Source of the DNA: a virus
IMG/VR virus record: IMGVR_UViG_3300044846_002992
Span: 1 to 55,054 of that record
Length of the DNA stretch: 55,054 nucleotides
Direction: 5' to 3' (one strand)
Of the stretch, positions 14,243 through 24,200 are shown piece by piece (the stretch's first letter is position 1; each line of letters starts with the position of its first letter). The notes under the pieces were generated by a model that worked only from the letters and a program-made list of their open reading frames with translations, was not told the origin of the DNA and made no database searches. The position numbers and the translations under genes were made by a program.

Positions 14243-14682
14243 AAAAGCGCAAAGCCGCGAAGAAACGCCCAAAACCCAGAGCGGGCCTAGAGCGCCCCTG
14301 GAACAACGGAGCGTGGACAGACGCGAGAATGCGGGCGTTTGCCATGAGCGCTCTCAGACGAGCCGCGTGGCCCCCGAAACACCAAGTCATTCAACGCGCC
14401 TTCGTCAAAAAAGGAACCAATACCAAGACTGGAAAGCCCTGCATGCTTCATCGCTGCGAGGAGTGCCAAGGGTTATTCCCGAAGGGGTCAATGAAAGCCG
14501 ATCACACGGAGCCGGTCATTCCACTGTCCCACAACTGGGCCGAAGGGGACAACTTCCTCGGCTACAACTTCAACGAAGTGATGCGCCGTTTGTGGATTGA
14601 AGCCGACGCTGGATGGGGCGTCCTCTGTGAAGGCTGTCACAACAAGAAGAGTTTGGAAGAAAAAGCTGCACGCAAATCATGA
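14239..14682 (+). CDS. HNH nuclease-like protein
   Basis: 147 residues. Basic N-terminus (KKRKAAKKRPKPRAGLERPW) is followed by RCEECQGLFPKGSMKADHTEPVIPLSH (Cys pair, then D-H of the HNH core, ~72-98). GWGVLCEGCHNKKSLEE (~127-143) gives the second Cys pair and the final H. This matches a common phage endonuclease family found beside recombination genes. It could cut branched or double-stranded DNA. Linked by ATGA overlaps to the RecE-like gene before and a small gene after. Confidence 0.8.
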   Translation: MKKRKAAKKRPKPRAGLERPWNNGAWTDARMRAFAMSALRRAAWPPKHQVIQRAFVKKGTNTKTGKPCMLHRCEECQGLFPKGSMKADHTEPVIPLSHNWAEGDNFLGYNFNEVMRRLWIEADAGWGVLCEGCHNKKSLEEKAARKS

Positions 14683-15026
14683 ATTTGGAACCCTTCTGCT
14701 CGCGCATCAAACTCGTTGGCTTAGAGCCTCAAATCAAATGGGCCACATCCATCCGTAAGAAAAAGGTGGAAGCGTGGAAAGCGATGACCTTTCGCCATCT
14801 AGTCATGGCAACAAAGCCTCATTTGACTGATGCCAACTTCAAAGCCATGGGATGCGTGACGGATAAGCACATTATCGCGTTCCTGTGGGCTGTTGCAAAG
14901 CATTCAATGTCATGCCCAAAAGCCCAATGGTGGATGCAGCACAGGGATGATCACATCGCCTCATGGCTCCCCCATTCCATCAAAGAGTGCGTAGCCCATT
15001 TCTCAAAAACCAAGCCATTCAAATGA
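14679..15026 (+). CDS. Unknown protein
   Basis: 115 residues, ATGA-coupled to the HNH gene. Trp- and His-rich helices (VEAWKAMTFRHLVMATKPHLTD, IIAFLWAVAKHSMSCPKAQWWMQHRDDHIASWLPHSIKECVAHF). The pattern is of a compact helical domain without obvious catalytic residues. No family recognised. Confidence 0.6.
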   Translation: MNLEPFCSRIKLVGLEPQIKWATSIRKKKVEAWKAMTFRHLVMATKPHLTDANFKAMGCVTDKHIIAFLWAVAKHSMSCPKAQWWMQHRDDHIASWLPHSIKECVAHFSKTKPFK

Positions 15027-15232
15027 GCCAAGGAATAACCCTTTATGGATCGGACGATGTCAGTCGTGCAGGACACAACATGCAGGCTGCCGCAAACGAT
15101 ATGCTTCGCGCGTCGAGAACCATAGAAGAATGCACCAGACGTTTGGAATTTCTTTTTGGCCAAGGATACGGATCTAACCTAGACCGCCTGATCGAAGCGC
15201 TGGAAAAAAATGCCCCACCTATTGAAAAATGA
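15023..15232 (+). CDS. Unknown small protein
   Basis: 69 residues from the ATG at 15023, which overlaps the previous stop; an extension to 14963 is less likely. Sequence SDDVSRAGHNMQAAANDMLRASRTIEECTRRLEFLFGQG suggests one long amphipathic helix followed by a short tail. Function unknown. Confidence 0.5.
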   Translation: MSQGITLYGSDDVSRAGHNMQAAANDMLRASRTIEECTRRLEFLFGQGYGSNLDRLIEALEKNAPPIEK

Positions 15233-15504
15233 CAATCAACACCTCAGACATGGAAAGCGCGTGCCGCGCCTGGGAGCGCGATGTTGCCTTATGGCAGGTA
15301 TCCAGAGACGAAGGCGAAGAAATCCCGTGTCCACAAAAACCCGAGGGTTACGACCTGTTCGTTCAAGGTGAAGACCCCATGAACTTTTTGTCAACAAAAG
15401 GTCCACGCTGCCAAGGAGGCGGCCTAGTTCCAGCAAGCTGGACATCAACAACACTTCCGGTAAGGCTACCGGAACAACATTTGCACCAACCCGACCTATT
15501 ATGA
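15229..15504 (+). CDS. Unknown small protein
   Basis: 91 residues, ATGA-coupled on both sides. N-terminal half looks genuine (MTINTSDMESACRAWERDVALWQVSRDEGEEIPCPQKPEGYDLF). The C-terminal half is encoded by site copy 7 and by a hairpin (CCGGTA/TACCGG, 15458-15474 region), so it may be constrained by DNA or RNA function rather than protein. Confidence 0.4.
   Translation: MTINTSDMESACRAWERDVALWQVSRDEGEEIPCPQKPEGYDLFVQGEDPMNFLSTKGPRCQGGGLVPASWTSTTLPVRLPEQHLHQPDLL
15386..15399 (+). repeat. 14-bp GTCAAC-core site, copy 7
   Basis: Reads TTTTGTCAACAAAA, exact; co-oriented, 101 bp before the Nudix start at 15501. Confidence 0.85.
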
Positions 15505-16457
15505 CACAACCAGCCGAATCCGTCCTCGTCATCCCTCGCTCAGCATTCATCGAGCATGAATCATTTGAGGGCTTCCGCTCTCTTGAGGGCAGAACCGACT
15601 TGGGTGATTATCTACAGGGAGCGCCAACCAAAGTGGCTCAGTTTCTCAATCGCGACGAAGCCGAAACCAACCCGTTCTTCCTTCAAATCATCCCCTACAT
15701 CATCCTTCTCTCTGAAGACAACGTCTTCCTCTACAGGCGTGGCTCCATTGGCTCGGAAAGCCGCCTTCACGGGCAGTATTCCATTGGCTTGGGTGGTCAC
15801 GTCAATTCGGAGGATGACCCGTCAGGAGAGCCATTCTACGCCTTCCTCAATGGCGCAGCCCGAGAGCTGAAGGAGGAGGTGGGTCTCACTGTCGATTTGG
15901 AAACCCTACGCGGGTCCGCAATCGGCCTCGTGAACGACGAGCTAACTGATGTGAGCAAGGTTCATCTGGGTGTGGTTCTCATCATCAAAGTGAGCGCTGC
16001 CGCAGCCAAAGAAATTCTGACCAAGTGCGAGAACACTCTCTTGGAACCCCAATGGATTCCGCTCTACGAGCTGGAAAATCCCCAGCTTGCCACCCAGTTT
16101 GAAAGCTGGTCCTCCTACGCTGCATCCCACCTCATCGCACAAGCCTGTCAGGAGCCCAAGTGGGACGACAAGGCCTTCCGTGAGCGTGTCGCCATGCTGT
16201 CCATTTCGGCAGCCAACCTATCGTCCTCAGCTACCAGCTTCCTGCTTCAGGAGTCGCCTCGCGGTCACATGATCAGCAAAGCCATGGTTGAGGCTGGCGC
16301 TGGCGAAGTTCAGTGCATGCTCGCTGGCCTCATCGGAAACGCCGACATTGAAGGGCATGAGGTGAAGAAAGCCGCAAAGGAGTTTCACGCGACGCTTGGC
16401 GACATTGTAAAGCACCAGAAAGTCACCATGAAAGACCTCACCGTCACGCCTCAATGA
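15501..16457 (+). CDS. Nudix hydrolase-domain protein
   Basis: 318 residues. A Nudix fold at ~65-190 is shown by GLGGHVNSED (97-105) and the Nudix helix AARELKEEVGL (119-129: Arg121, Glu122, Glu125, Glu126, Gly128). The spacing between the first Glu and R-E is about three residues longer than the standard box, so the loop is expanded. A helical C-terminal domain (~215-315, AANLSSSATSFLLQESPRG ... EVKKAAKEFHATLGDIVKHQ) is of unknown role. Nudix enzymes split nucleoside diphosphates linked to another group; in phages they may clear modified nucleotides or decap RNA. Coupled by ATGA to the next gene. Confidence 0.85.
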   Translation: MTQPAESVLVIPRSAFIEHESFEGFRSLEGRTDLGDYLQGAPTKVAQFLNRDEAETNPFFLQIIPYIILLSEDNVFLYRRGSIGSESRLHGQYSIGLGGHVNSEDDPSGEPFYAFLNGAARELKEEVGLTVDLETLRGSAIGLVNDELTDVSKVHLGVVLIIKVSAAAAKEILTKCENTLLEPQWIPLYELENPQLATQFESWSSYAASHLIAQACQEPKWDDKAFRERVAMLSISAANLSSSATSFLLQESPRGHMISKAMVEAGAGEVQCMLAGLIGNADIEGHEVKKAAKEFHATLGDIVKHQKVTMKDLTVTPQ

Positions 16458-17254
16458 GCGAGCTTCCACACAACGCCCAAGTCCTAGGAAAAGGAGGAAC
16501 CTTCAAAGTGCCCGTTGGCGGCTTCCACGGCTGGATGCGCCTTGGCGATGATCCCTGGCAAGAAGATCACTGCTCTGGCGTGACGGCGGCGCTGGAGTTT
16601 GCATGCCCGATTGGCAGTGATGTCTGGAAGTTAAATCAGCCGGAAGTTGAGTCTGAAGTTGCGTCAACAAAACCAGAAGAGCGCGAAGGGGAAATCCCAT
16701 TGGCCGACCTCATTAACGCCTGTTGCCGGACTGATTTTGAAAATGATGAAGAAGCTAGGCGGGCAATACGAACAGAGCAATTCCAGCGCATGGAAAAACT
16801 GCTGTGGCCACGAAACCCAGGCAAAACAGTGAGTCCAATGCCCATCACGCCAGAAACCCACAAAGTGGAAGGCTACCCGCAATTGCCTCAGAATAGCTCA
16901 GGTGAGGCTTGCGCATCTCCAGAGGTGCCAAGCCTTCCAAATCCATTTGAAGCCCTTCAGAACGCTCCTGACGAAGAAGAAGACGTTTTGGAAGAAGCGC
17001 TCCGAATCACGAGTGGCGACAGGCAAAATCAATACGGCCCGCCAGATCAAGACTTCACCCGCACAGCAGCAATGTGGAGCGCTCTCTTCGGGCACAAGCT
17101 AAAGAGCCCCTTCGAGGCTCGTGACGTAGCGATGGCGATGATTTGCTTGAAGTTGTCCCGAGAAACTCATCAGAGAAAGCGCGACAACGCCGTTGACGGG
17201 GCTGGCTATTTCAGGTGCCTTCACCTATGCAATTTGAGCAAAAAACCGGAATGA
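16454..17254 (+). CDS. WSG/GxGG-module plus DUF6378-like protein
   Basis: 266 residues in two parts. Residues 1-60 repeat the module found four times in the 2348-4297 protein (LPHNAQVLGKGGTFKVPVGGFHGWMRL...EDHCSG). After a variable linker, residues ~180-266 (LEEALRITSGDRQNQYGPPDQDFTRTAAMWSALFGH ... ARDVAMAMICLKLSRETHQRKRDNAVDGAGYFRCLHLC) match the DUF6378-type helical domain. That domain is common in phages and probably all-alpha NTP-pyrophosphatase-like. The fusion links the unknown module to nucleotide metabolism. Site copy 8 lies in the linker. Confidence 0.72.
   Translation: MSELPHNAQVLGKGGTFKVPVGGFHGWMRLGDDPWQEDHCSGVTAALEFACPIGSDVWKLNQPEVESEVASTKPEEREGEIPLADLINACCRTDFENDEEARRAIRTEQFQRMEKLLWPRNPGKTVSPMPITPETHKVEGYPQLPQNSSGEACASPEVPSLPNPFEALQNAPDEEEDVLEEALRITSGDRQNQYGPPDQDFTRTAAMWSALFGHKLKSPFEARDVAMAMICLKLSRETHQRKRDNAVDGAGYFRCLHLCNLSKKPE
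16659..16672 (+). repeat. 14-bp GTCAAC-core site, copy 8
   Basis: Reads TTGCGTCAACAAAA, exact; inside the DUF6378-like gene, co-oriented. Confidence 0.85.
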
Positions 17255-17937
17255 GCAACAAAGCAGCGCAACGCGCAAAGCGTCTTCAGAAAGCCATTGA
17301 AATTGGAGAGCAATCCCTCAAGCGCCTCAATCTCGACCGAAACAACCCGAAGCTCGTGAGGCAGGCCGTAATGTCCATGAGGCTGTGTCACGCTCTCTCT
17401 CAGCCAATCAACGTGAAAATTAGCGAATCAATGGAGTGGTTCAAAGAGAGCGCCGAAATAGAAAAAGAGGCAGAAGTCGGAATTGGCATCCCAACCCCAT
17501 CAAAGGTGCTGTTTCTCGATGTGGACGGGGTTCTTAATCGCTGCGGAAAATCCAATCAGGGCCTGGAAACAGACAAAGTTGAACTGCTTGCTCAAATCGT
17601 TCGGGAAGCCAATCCTTCAATTGTCGTCTCTTCCACATGGCGAATTTTCGAGCATCAAATAAACAGGCTGAAAACAGTGCTGCAAAGCATTGAGGCCAAC
17701 TTCATTGGAACCACTCCATGGCATAATGGTAAAACTGAAGGGGGTCTCTACATAGCCAAGGCGCGAGGAAACGAAATCCAGGAATGGATGGACGAAAATG
17801 GAACTCCTGAGAAGTTTGTCATTCTTGATGATGATTCAGACATGCTCCACCTCAAGCCTCACCTAATCAAAACTGAGTCATTTGTGGGTCTCACGTCAGA
17901 AATCGCCAAATCGGTAATTGAGGCGCTGAACGCATAA
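17251..17937 (+). CDS. HAD phosphatase of RNA-repair ('Swiss Army Knife') type
   Basis: 228 residues from the ATG overlapping the previous stop; an upstream start at 17215 is unlikely. The N-terminal ~85 residues are helical. The HAD domain starts at ~88: VLFLDVDGVLNRCG (catalytic Asp pair), PSIVVSSTWR (motif II Ser/Thr), and VILDDDSDM (motif IV acidic cluster, ~192). The HAD_SAK-like arrangement is typical of phosphatases attached to RNA ligase/kinase repair systems. It could remove 3' phosphates from cut tRNA, complementing the RNA ligase at 8243. The gene order does not place them in one operon, so cooperation is an inference. Confidence 0.78.
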   Translation: MSNKAAQRAKRLQKAIEIGEQSLKRLNLDRNNPKLVRQAVMSMRLCHALSQPINVKISESMEWFKESAEIEKEAEVGIGIPTPSKVLFLDVDGVLNRCGKSNQGLETDKVELLAQIVREANPSIVVSSTWRIFEHQINRLKTVLQSIEANFIGTTPWHNGKTEGGLYIAKARGNEIQEWMDENGTPEKFVILDDDSDMLHLKPHLIKTESFVGLTSEIAKSVIEALNA

Positions 17938-17941
17938 GCTC

Positions 17942-18199
17942 ATGGACGCCGCCCCTAAATCTCCACATCGCCAGGGACGCTCCTCGGCGTTCCATGAAGC
18001 GACTTGTTCTGCTCTTGTGGACTTCCTTATTGCAGAGACTTCCGAGGACGCTGTGTTTTGCTTCATCTCTGCAATCTCCTGCTTTGGAATCACGGATAGG
18101 GAAGACGCTATCGCCGCAATGGAGAAAGACCACGACACCCGCAACTGGGCTGTCATCACGGCAAACCTGATCCCCGAGCCTTATGTGCAGAACAGCTAG
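17942..18199 (+). CDS. Unknown small protein, paralogue of 7308 gene
   Basis: 85 residues, last rightward gene before the convergent late block. Contains FHEATCSALVDFLIAETSEDAVFCFI, similar to LDETTCCALVDALSEVLPQHAMACV of the 7308-7607 protein, then ISCFGITDREDAIAAMEKDHDTRNWAVI. Probably a small helical domain with buried Cys. Function unknown. Confidence 0.5.
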   Translation: MDAAPKSPHRQGRSSAFHEATCSALVDFLIAETSEDAVFCFISAISCFGITDREDAIAAMEKDHDTRNWAVITANLIPEPYVQNS

Positions 18200-18212
18200 C
18201 TCATCCACTGCT

Positions 18213-18231
18213 AGGTCGGATGCGGCGACCT
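18213..18231 (+). terminator. Hairpin between convergent gene blocks
   Basis: AGGTCG (18213-18218) pairs with CGACCT (18226-18231), loop of 7. It stands in the 68-base gap where rightward and leftward transcription meet. No strong T-run, so termination (either direction) is only suggested by position. Confidence 0.35.
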
Positions 18232-18267
18232 GTTCTATTGAGCGACAGCCGGGGAGGAGAGGTGTGG

Positions 18268-21200
18268 TCAGCGCCTCCACTGATTGTCCCAAATTTGGGC
18301 GCCTGTTTTGTTGACAAAACGCTTGTTCAAATCTTGCTGGAGTTCCCGCGGAGTGAATGGCATGCCTCCCAAAAGGAGAAGTCCCATATCCCGGACGGAA
18401 ACTTCATCAGGGGCGTTGCTGATCACCGTGAGAGGCTCCACGATATTCGCCACGCCGTCCATGACCAGAGAGTAGCGAGCCAGATCGTTCATCAGGGATG
18501 AAGTGGCGGTGTAGATGGCATTGTCCCATCCGCTACCATCACTGATGTCGGTGTTTTCCAAGGTGAAGCCAGCACGCTCAAAGTGAGCCGGGCTTCCTGG
18601 AATCAGAGGATCAACAACCTTGTTCATGGCGTATTGCCCAAATGCTCCACCGACCGCAGTGGAGGCCACAAGGCCAATGTTGCCATAGGGAACCTGCTTT
18701 AGAACCTCCATGCCCAATTCGACAGTGATCTGGTGCAGGTCCTGATTACTCTTAGACTCGTCAAACCCTCCAACTGAATCGGACCAGCCGATGGGACGCG
18801 TGCCACCCAGGGTTAGCGCAACCCACTTCATCATAGTGCGCTCGTCTGGGTTTTTCGGATCAATCCCGAAGAAGCTTGCATACAAATCCTCGCGCTCTTC
18901 CTCGTCCATTCCTGTGAGCATGCCGATTCCCTGTGCGATAAGGTATGACGCCACTTTGTATTTCACAAGGCGGAACAGGACGTTCTGAATGACATTCGAC
19001 GCAAGGAGGCGCTTGCCAACCGCGCGAGCCTGGGCATCTCCATTCATGATCATGCTGTAGGCTGCCATGCTGTTGCCAGCAACATGGACCTGGTGGTTCG
19101 AAAGCTGCATCGCGCCAAGCCTCAAGATCTCAGCCCCGATGGTCTCCCGTTGCTGGAACGCGCCAGCCTTCTTTGACTGGTCGGCGGTAGCGGCCATGTC
19201 TGCCACGTCCCGTTCGGAGCGGCGCAGGACAGAGGATGTGACCTCTTCCATGCTGAAGGAGGGCTCTAGGAACTCCTTGACTGTCAGTTTCGCGGGCATG
19301 CCAGCCGCCTCACGGGCAGCATTGATGTGCCTCACGACAGAATCTATGAAGATTGTATTGGCGATGGTCTTTTCCGCCCCGCCGATCACTGTCTGGACCA
19401 TGCGACTACCTGCCTCCATGGCAAGACTGCCAGCTCTCCCCACAGTGTCCGTCACGGGGGATAGGATGTTGGTGGCTCTTCCGGCAAGACGGCCCCGTGA
19501 ACGCATGCCTTTCGACGGGCGCACGTAGTTGATGTCGTCAAGGTAGTCGCGTTCGCCATTGGCCTTTCGAAGCTGCACGTTGATTCCAATCTCGGCGACG
19601 CGACGGTCAATGCGAGAAGCAAGGTTGTCAGGTAGCGCGGTTCCGGTCAAGGCGCGCAGAGGCGCTCCAAGGCCGTTCATGGCCCTGTGTAGTAAGTAGT
19701 CAGCGTAAAGAGCCATGTATCCCACGTTCTTGCCAACGCCTCCATGCACCATTGCGTAGGTGATGACTGCTGGCAGGGTTTGGGTATAGAGCTGGGAAAC
19801 AGAATTGAGAGCCTTCACGATGCCGAGCTGGTGAAGCTTCTGGACAAATCCCATCGCGCGATGCTTCGGTCCCTTGGAGGCCATCTCCTTGCGCAAGATT
19901 TGTTGCCCCATGTGGGCAATTGCGTTCGCTGCGTCAGTGAGCTGGTCTTCCTTGCCAGGAAGAAGAGTGGAGGCGTTCTCGTCGATGTAGCCATAGTCAT
20001 CAGTGCCCTTGGCCAAAACTCCATCGTGAATGTGGGTGGTGCCAACGGTGGCACGGAAAGCCTCGTAGGCCGGAGTGACGTTCTGCCTAAAGAGCATATC
20101 CTCCGCGATGCGCAGAGGCACCGTCAGGCCGTTGGTGTCGAGCATGTGCATCTCTCCGTGCTTCGGGTTGCGGACAGGCGACTGCATGAATGCAGCGCGT
20201 CCAAGCCCGAGCCGCTCATGGAGTGGAGCAATCTGCTCTGAGGTTGAGTGGGTCCTGCCGAAGGTTTGCCACATCATGGCCATTGGAGTTACTCCCTCCA
20301 TAAATTTGGTGTCCACACCGGAAAGTCTGGCTTGCTCGACATACGACTCACGCAGGTAGTTCAGGGTTTCGTTGACAAAAGTGCCCCATTGCAGAGAGCG
20401 TGGAGGCAGCGTGGCCTGCAGGCTCAGAAGCTCAGCATCTACATCAAAGCTGGACCCGGTGGTCATCCTGGCAAGGGGATCACGAAACGTCTTTTCAAGC
20501 TCTTGAACAATAACCCTCTGCTCAAGCAGGCGATAGGTCTCCTCGGTCATGTAGGCCTTCAGCTCGGAGGACTTCTGGCGAAGCTTCTCGATGCTCATGG
20601 AGAGAAGATCAGTCCTGGTGGTAGCTCCGGTAGTAGGAGGAAGCCCGGCAAGGATTGCCTCCTCAATACCATCCAGCGCCTGCAGGAACATCTTCTGCAT
20701 GGTCTTGACACGATCCTGAACCTTCGAGCCTGAAGGGCCAGATTGGATGTATCCACGCATCGCAAAGAACATATATCCAAGAGACGACTCCCACAGAACG
20801 TCAGGCCTGCTGGACGCCCTGGTAAAGGCGCGCTTGAAGCGACCACCAAAAATTTTGTTCATCTTGCGGTTGAACAACTTGGATACCTCATTGAGTTGAG
20901 CGCGATGATTATTGATGCCAGTCTTACCAGCAGGACCGTAGGACAGCACGCCAATCATGTCCTCGGCAGACTCAATGGCTGCAAACTTCTTGGCGAACAA
21001 CTTCCTCATGGCTCCGTCATGGTTCATCAGCATGGAAAACACGCCACCCTCAGCAAACGGCTTTTCTTTTTCCGTCCAGATGCGGGATGGAAGATAGCCA
21101 GACTCGATCAGAGCGGCAGACTGATTACTGCCAATCTGGGCCTCAGCAAGGTTGGCAACGACGTCAATCTTGCGAACAGTGCTGATTGTTGGGCTGCCCA

Positions 21201-24200
21201 TCTCACGCATCAGGGCTTCAGCCTGCACCTGCACCGAGCCGGAAAGCATATTGCCCTTCAGGGCCGCGATGATAGAAGCAATGCGAAGCTCCGTCGAAGA
21301 GCGGACAGACGCTTTTGGATCGAAGGCCCCAAGCTCTGCAGCAGTGTTTCCAATACGAGATGTGGCGCGATGGAAGCCAAGAATCGGATTGAGCGAGACC
21401 ATGTAGGCAGAAGCGTCGCGCTTCGACTGTGGATCAATGTGCGCCGCAGTGCGGAGGTTGGCGGAGCCATCAGCATTGACCTTGAGTGGAGCCCGTGGAG
21501 CGGCTGGCTTGGAGTCCACCGGACCAATCTGGTTATCCACAACGTGGTAAGGCTCACCAGTGAGTATGGTCATGGTATCAGCCACAATCTCGGCCTGTTC
21601 GTCAGCCGTGCGGGCCGCGACGTGGTTTGCAGCAAATTTGTCCAGAAGGCTGGAGTTGGCGATGTTCCTAGTATAGTTCTCCTCCCAAACCTGGGCTCTC
21701 CAGAGATGGTCACGGCGAAGGGCCTCAACGTCGTCTGCAGCTCCGAAGTAACGAAGCTGGCTCGGAAGATCCATGCCGCGTGGGGCGAACACCTTCTGTT
21801 TGCGCCTGATATATTTCTGCTCTTCGCGGAGGGCGTCCGAAAGAAGCCTCTCGGCCTTGCCGCGTTTATGGCGCTCGCGCTCCTGAAGGATGTTACGGGA
21901 CAGACTGAGTGCAATCTGGCGCTTGGTATTGGTGCTTAAGCCTTGAACGGCGGCGTGATTGGCTGACTCCATCTCGCTCAGAGTGCGGAACACGTCCATT
22001 ACCAAGGCGTTGGGAGTGTCTGGAGTGTTGTCCACGCGTGCCTCCCGGTCAGAGAGGCGCTGGGCCAGAATGCTCGTAAGCGCTTGCGCCTGCTGCTCAA
22101 ACGGGAACACGGACGCATGGATGGATGCCGCGATTGCCTGACGCTTCTCATCAGGAGACATCGTCTTGCTGATCAGGGCACTCACAATTTGGGGAAGCGC
22201 TTCATCAGGGATTTGGATTTCCCTATTCGGCTCCACACCGGAGAACTCCAGCGAGCTCAGGCCATTGGATGGGTCGTATGTCGCCAAGCCTTCCGCGGCC
22301 TCTAGGGCGGCAGCGGCTTCTGCGGTGCGCCTCACGCCAGTTGTGGTGGACATGCGGGTGGCGTGCGCCTGGATGCTTGCAATGGAAGCCAGGGCGTCAT
22401 CCAGAGAGTCCAACGCGTTGTTGCCCATGCGGAGCTCTGTAGACATCAGGCGCATTCCCATGCGCTCACCAACGAAGGTTGTGTAGGCATCGACAACTTG
22501 GTTGAACTTGCTTCTGGCCCTGCCCATCGCCATCACCGCGCGGAACAACGACTCATTTGCAGACTCCTTGGTTGCAAGGTTTTCAGCAGCCTCGCCTGCG
22601 GCTCGGGCGGCTTGCGCCTCCTGATGAAGGCGTTTGAAATTGGCTTCAGCCTTGGACAGCAGCTTGGAAACGCGGCGAGACTCGGCGGCGATTGCGGCCT
22701 GTTTCGACTCGATAATGACAGGGGTTCGGGTCAGGCCATTGCCGGGACTGGTTGCTGCAATCCTGTCACGCAGGGCATCCACTCCAAAAGCCTTGGCAAG
22801 CTGGGATAAGCTGGTCTCAATTTGCACGTCGGTCATGACGTGAGGAGCCTTCCCTCCGTTCATGACGGCGACGTAAGCATCAAACGCGGTCTCGTCTTTG
22901 ACGCTTGGGTTGCGCTGGTAGGTAATAGAGTTCGCCGCCCATTCATCAGCAGCAACACGCTGCCTGCTCTGACGGGCCTTGTAACGGCCTCTGGCTTCGT
23001 TCAGGCGGGTCTCAAGGACGTTCAGACGCTCCATGTCGGCCTTGCGACGCGCGGACTCAGCACGGGGATTCTGGATGGCAGGAGACGCAATCCTGGACAG
23101 CACTCGGGCATTAACCCTCGGGGCTTGCACGAGACGCAGGGAACGAAGCAGATCGCCACTCCGAGACTCAAATTGCTCGATCACAGAGTTGGTCATTGCA
23201 TCCACCAGCTCGCTGGCACCATCGAAGTGGGACTTAAGGAGAGGGCCCGCATCAGCCCAGTGGCCTTCTGCGATGGTCAGGTATTTCCCGCGGCCTAACA
23301 CCTCGCGAAACTGCTCCATATCACGAGCCGCCAACAAGTCCTTCCTGACCTCGTCCAGCTCGCTGATGGCATCAGAGACCACCTTAGCCTCAGCCATTGC
23401 GTTCGCGGCGGAAGTCTCCATCTCCGCGATTTCGCGCATGGCCTTGTTCGCCTCGCGCCTGATCATCGTCTGCTGCCAGGTGAGGCTGTCCACCTCCTGC
23501 TCGACTGGCTGAATGTCAAGATGACTGAAGCCATGGTTGGCCACTTGATGGAACAGCTCCTCTTGCGCCTTCCTAAAGACCTCCCCAGTCGAAAGGGCGC
23601 TACCAGTGGCGAGACCAGGCACAGTCAGGACATACACTCCGTTTTCATCAATGGTCCACTTTGTTGGAAAAGTGGCAGGCTTTTGAATGGGCTGGCGAAA
23701 AAGCTTTGCCCCTTTCACGGCGGCATCGTGAGCTGCTGTTTTCTTGAGCCTGTATCCGACGATGCGCGAGTAGGGAAGTCCAGTGATCATACCGGCCTTG
23801 TCCCACTGATCGCGACCACGCTCATCTTGCCCAATTCGCATCTCAATTCTCACGGGCTCCACCTCATCTCCCGTGTATTCCCTGCCAGTTTTGTCAACAA
23901 AAATAGGCCTGCCTTGGGCGTCGTGCTTCTGAAGCTTGCGCATCACAACACGGCCCTGTTCCTGACGCTCCCGCTTGATCTGCGGGAGGTTGGCGGCAAT
24001 CTCCAAACGGGCCTTGCCCCAGGCGTTCGTGACTTCGACGGCACCGTCGGCCTGCGCAATTGGGAATGCTCCCTTCTTGAGCCTGCCTTCATACCAGTTT
24101 TGCCCGGAGCCTCCCATCTGCGAAAACGACCACTGCTTGTAATGAGCGGCGACGTCCTCCTGCCATTCCGTGGTAAACGGAACGACGCTCAGGAAGTAGC

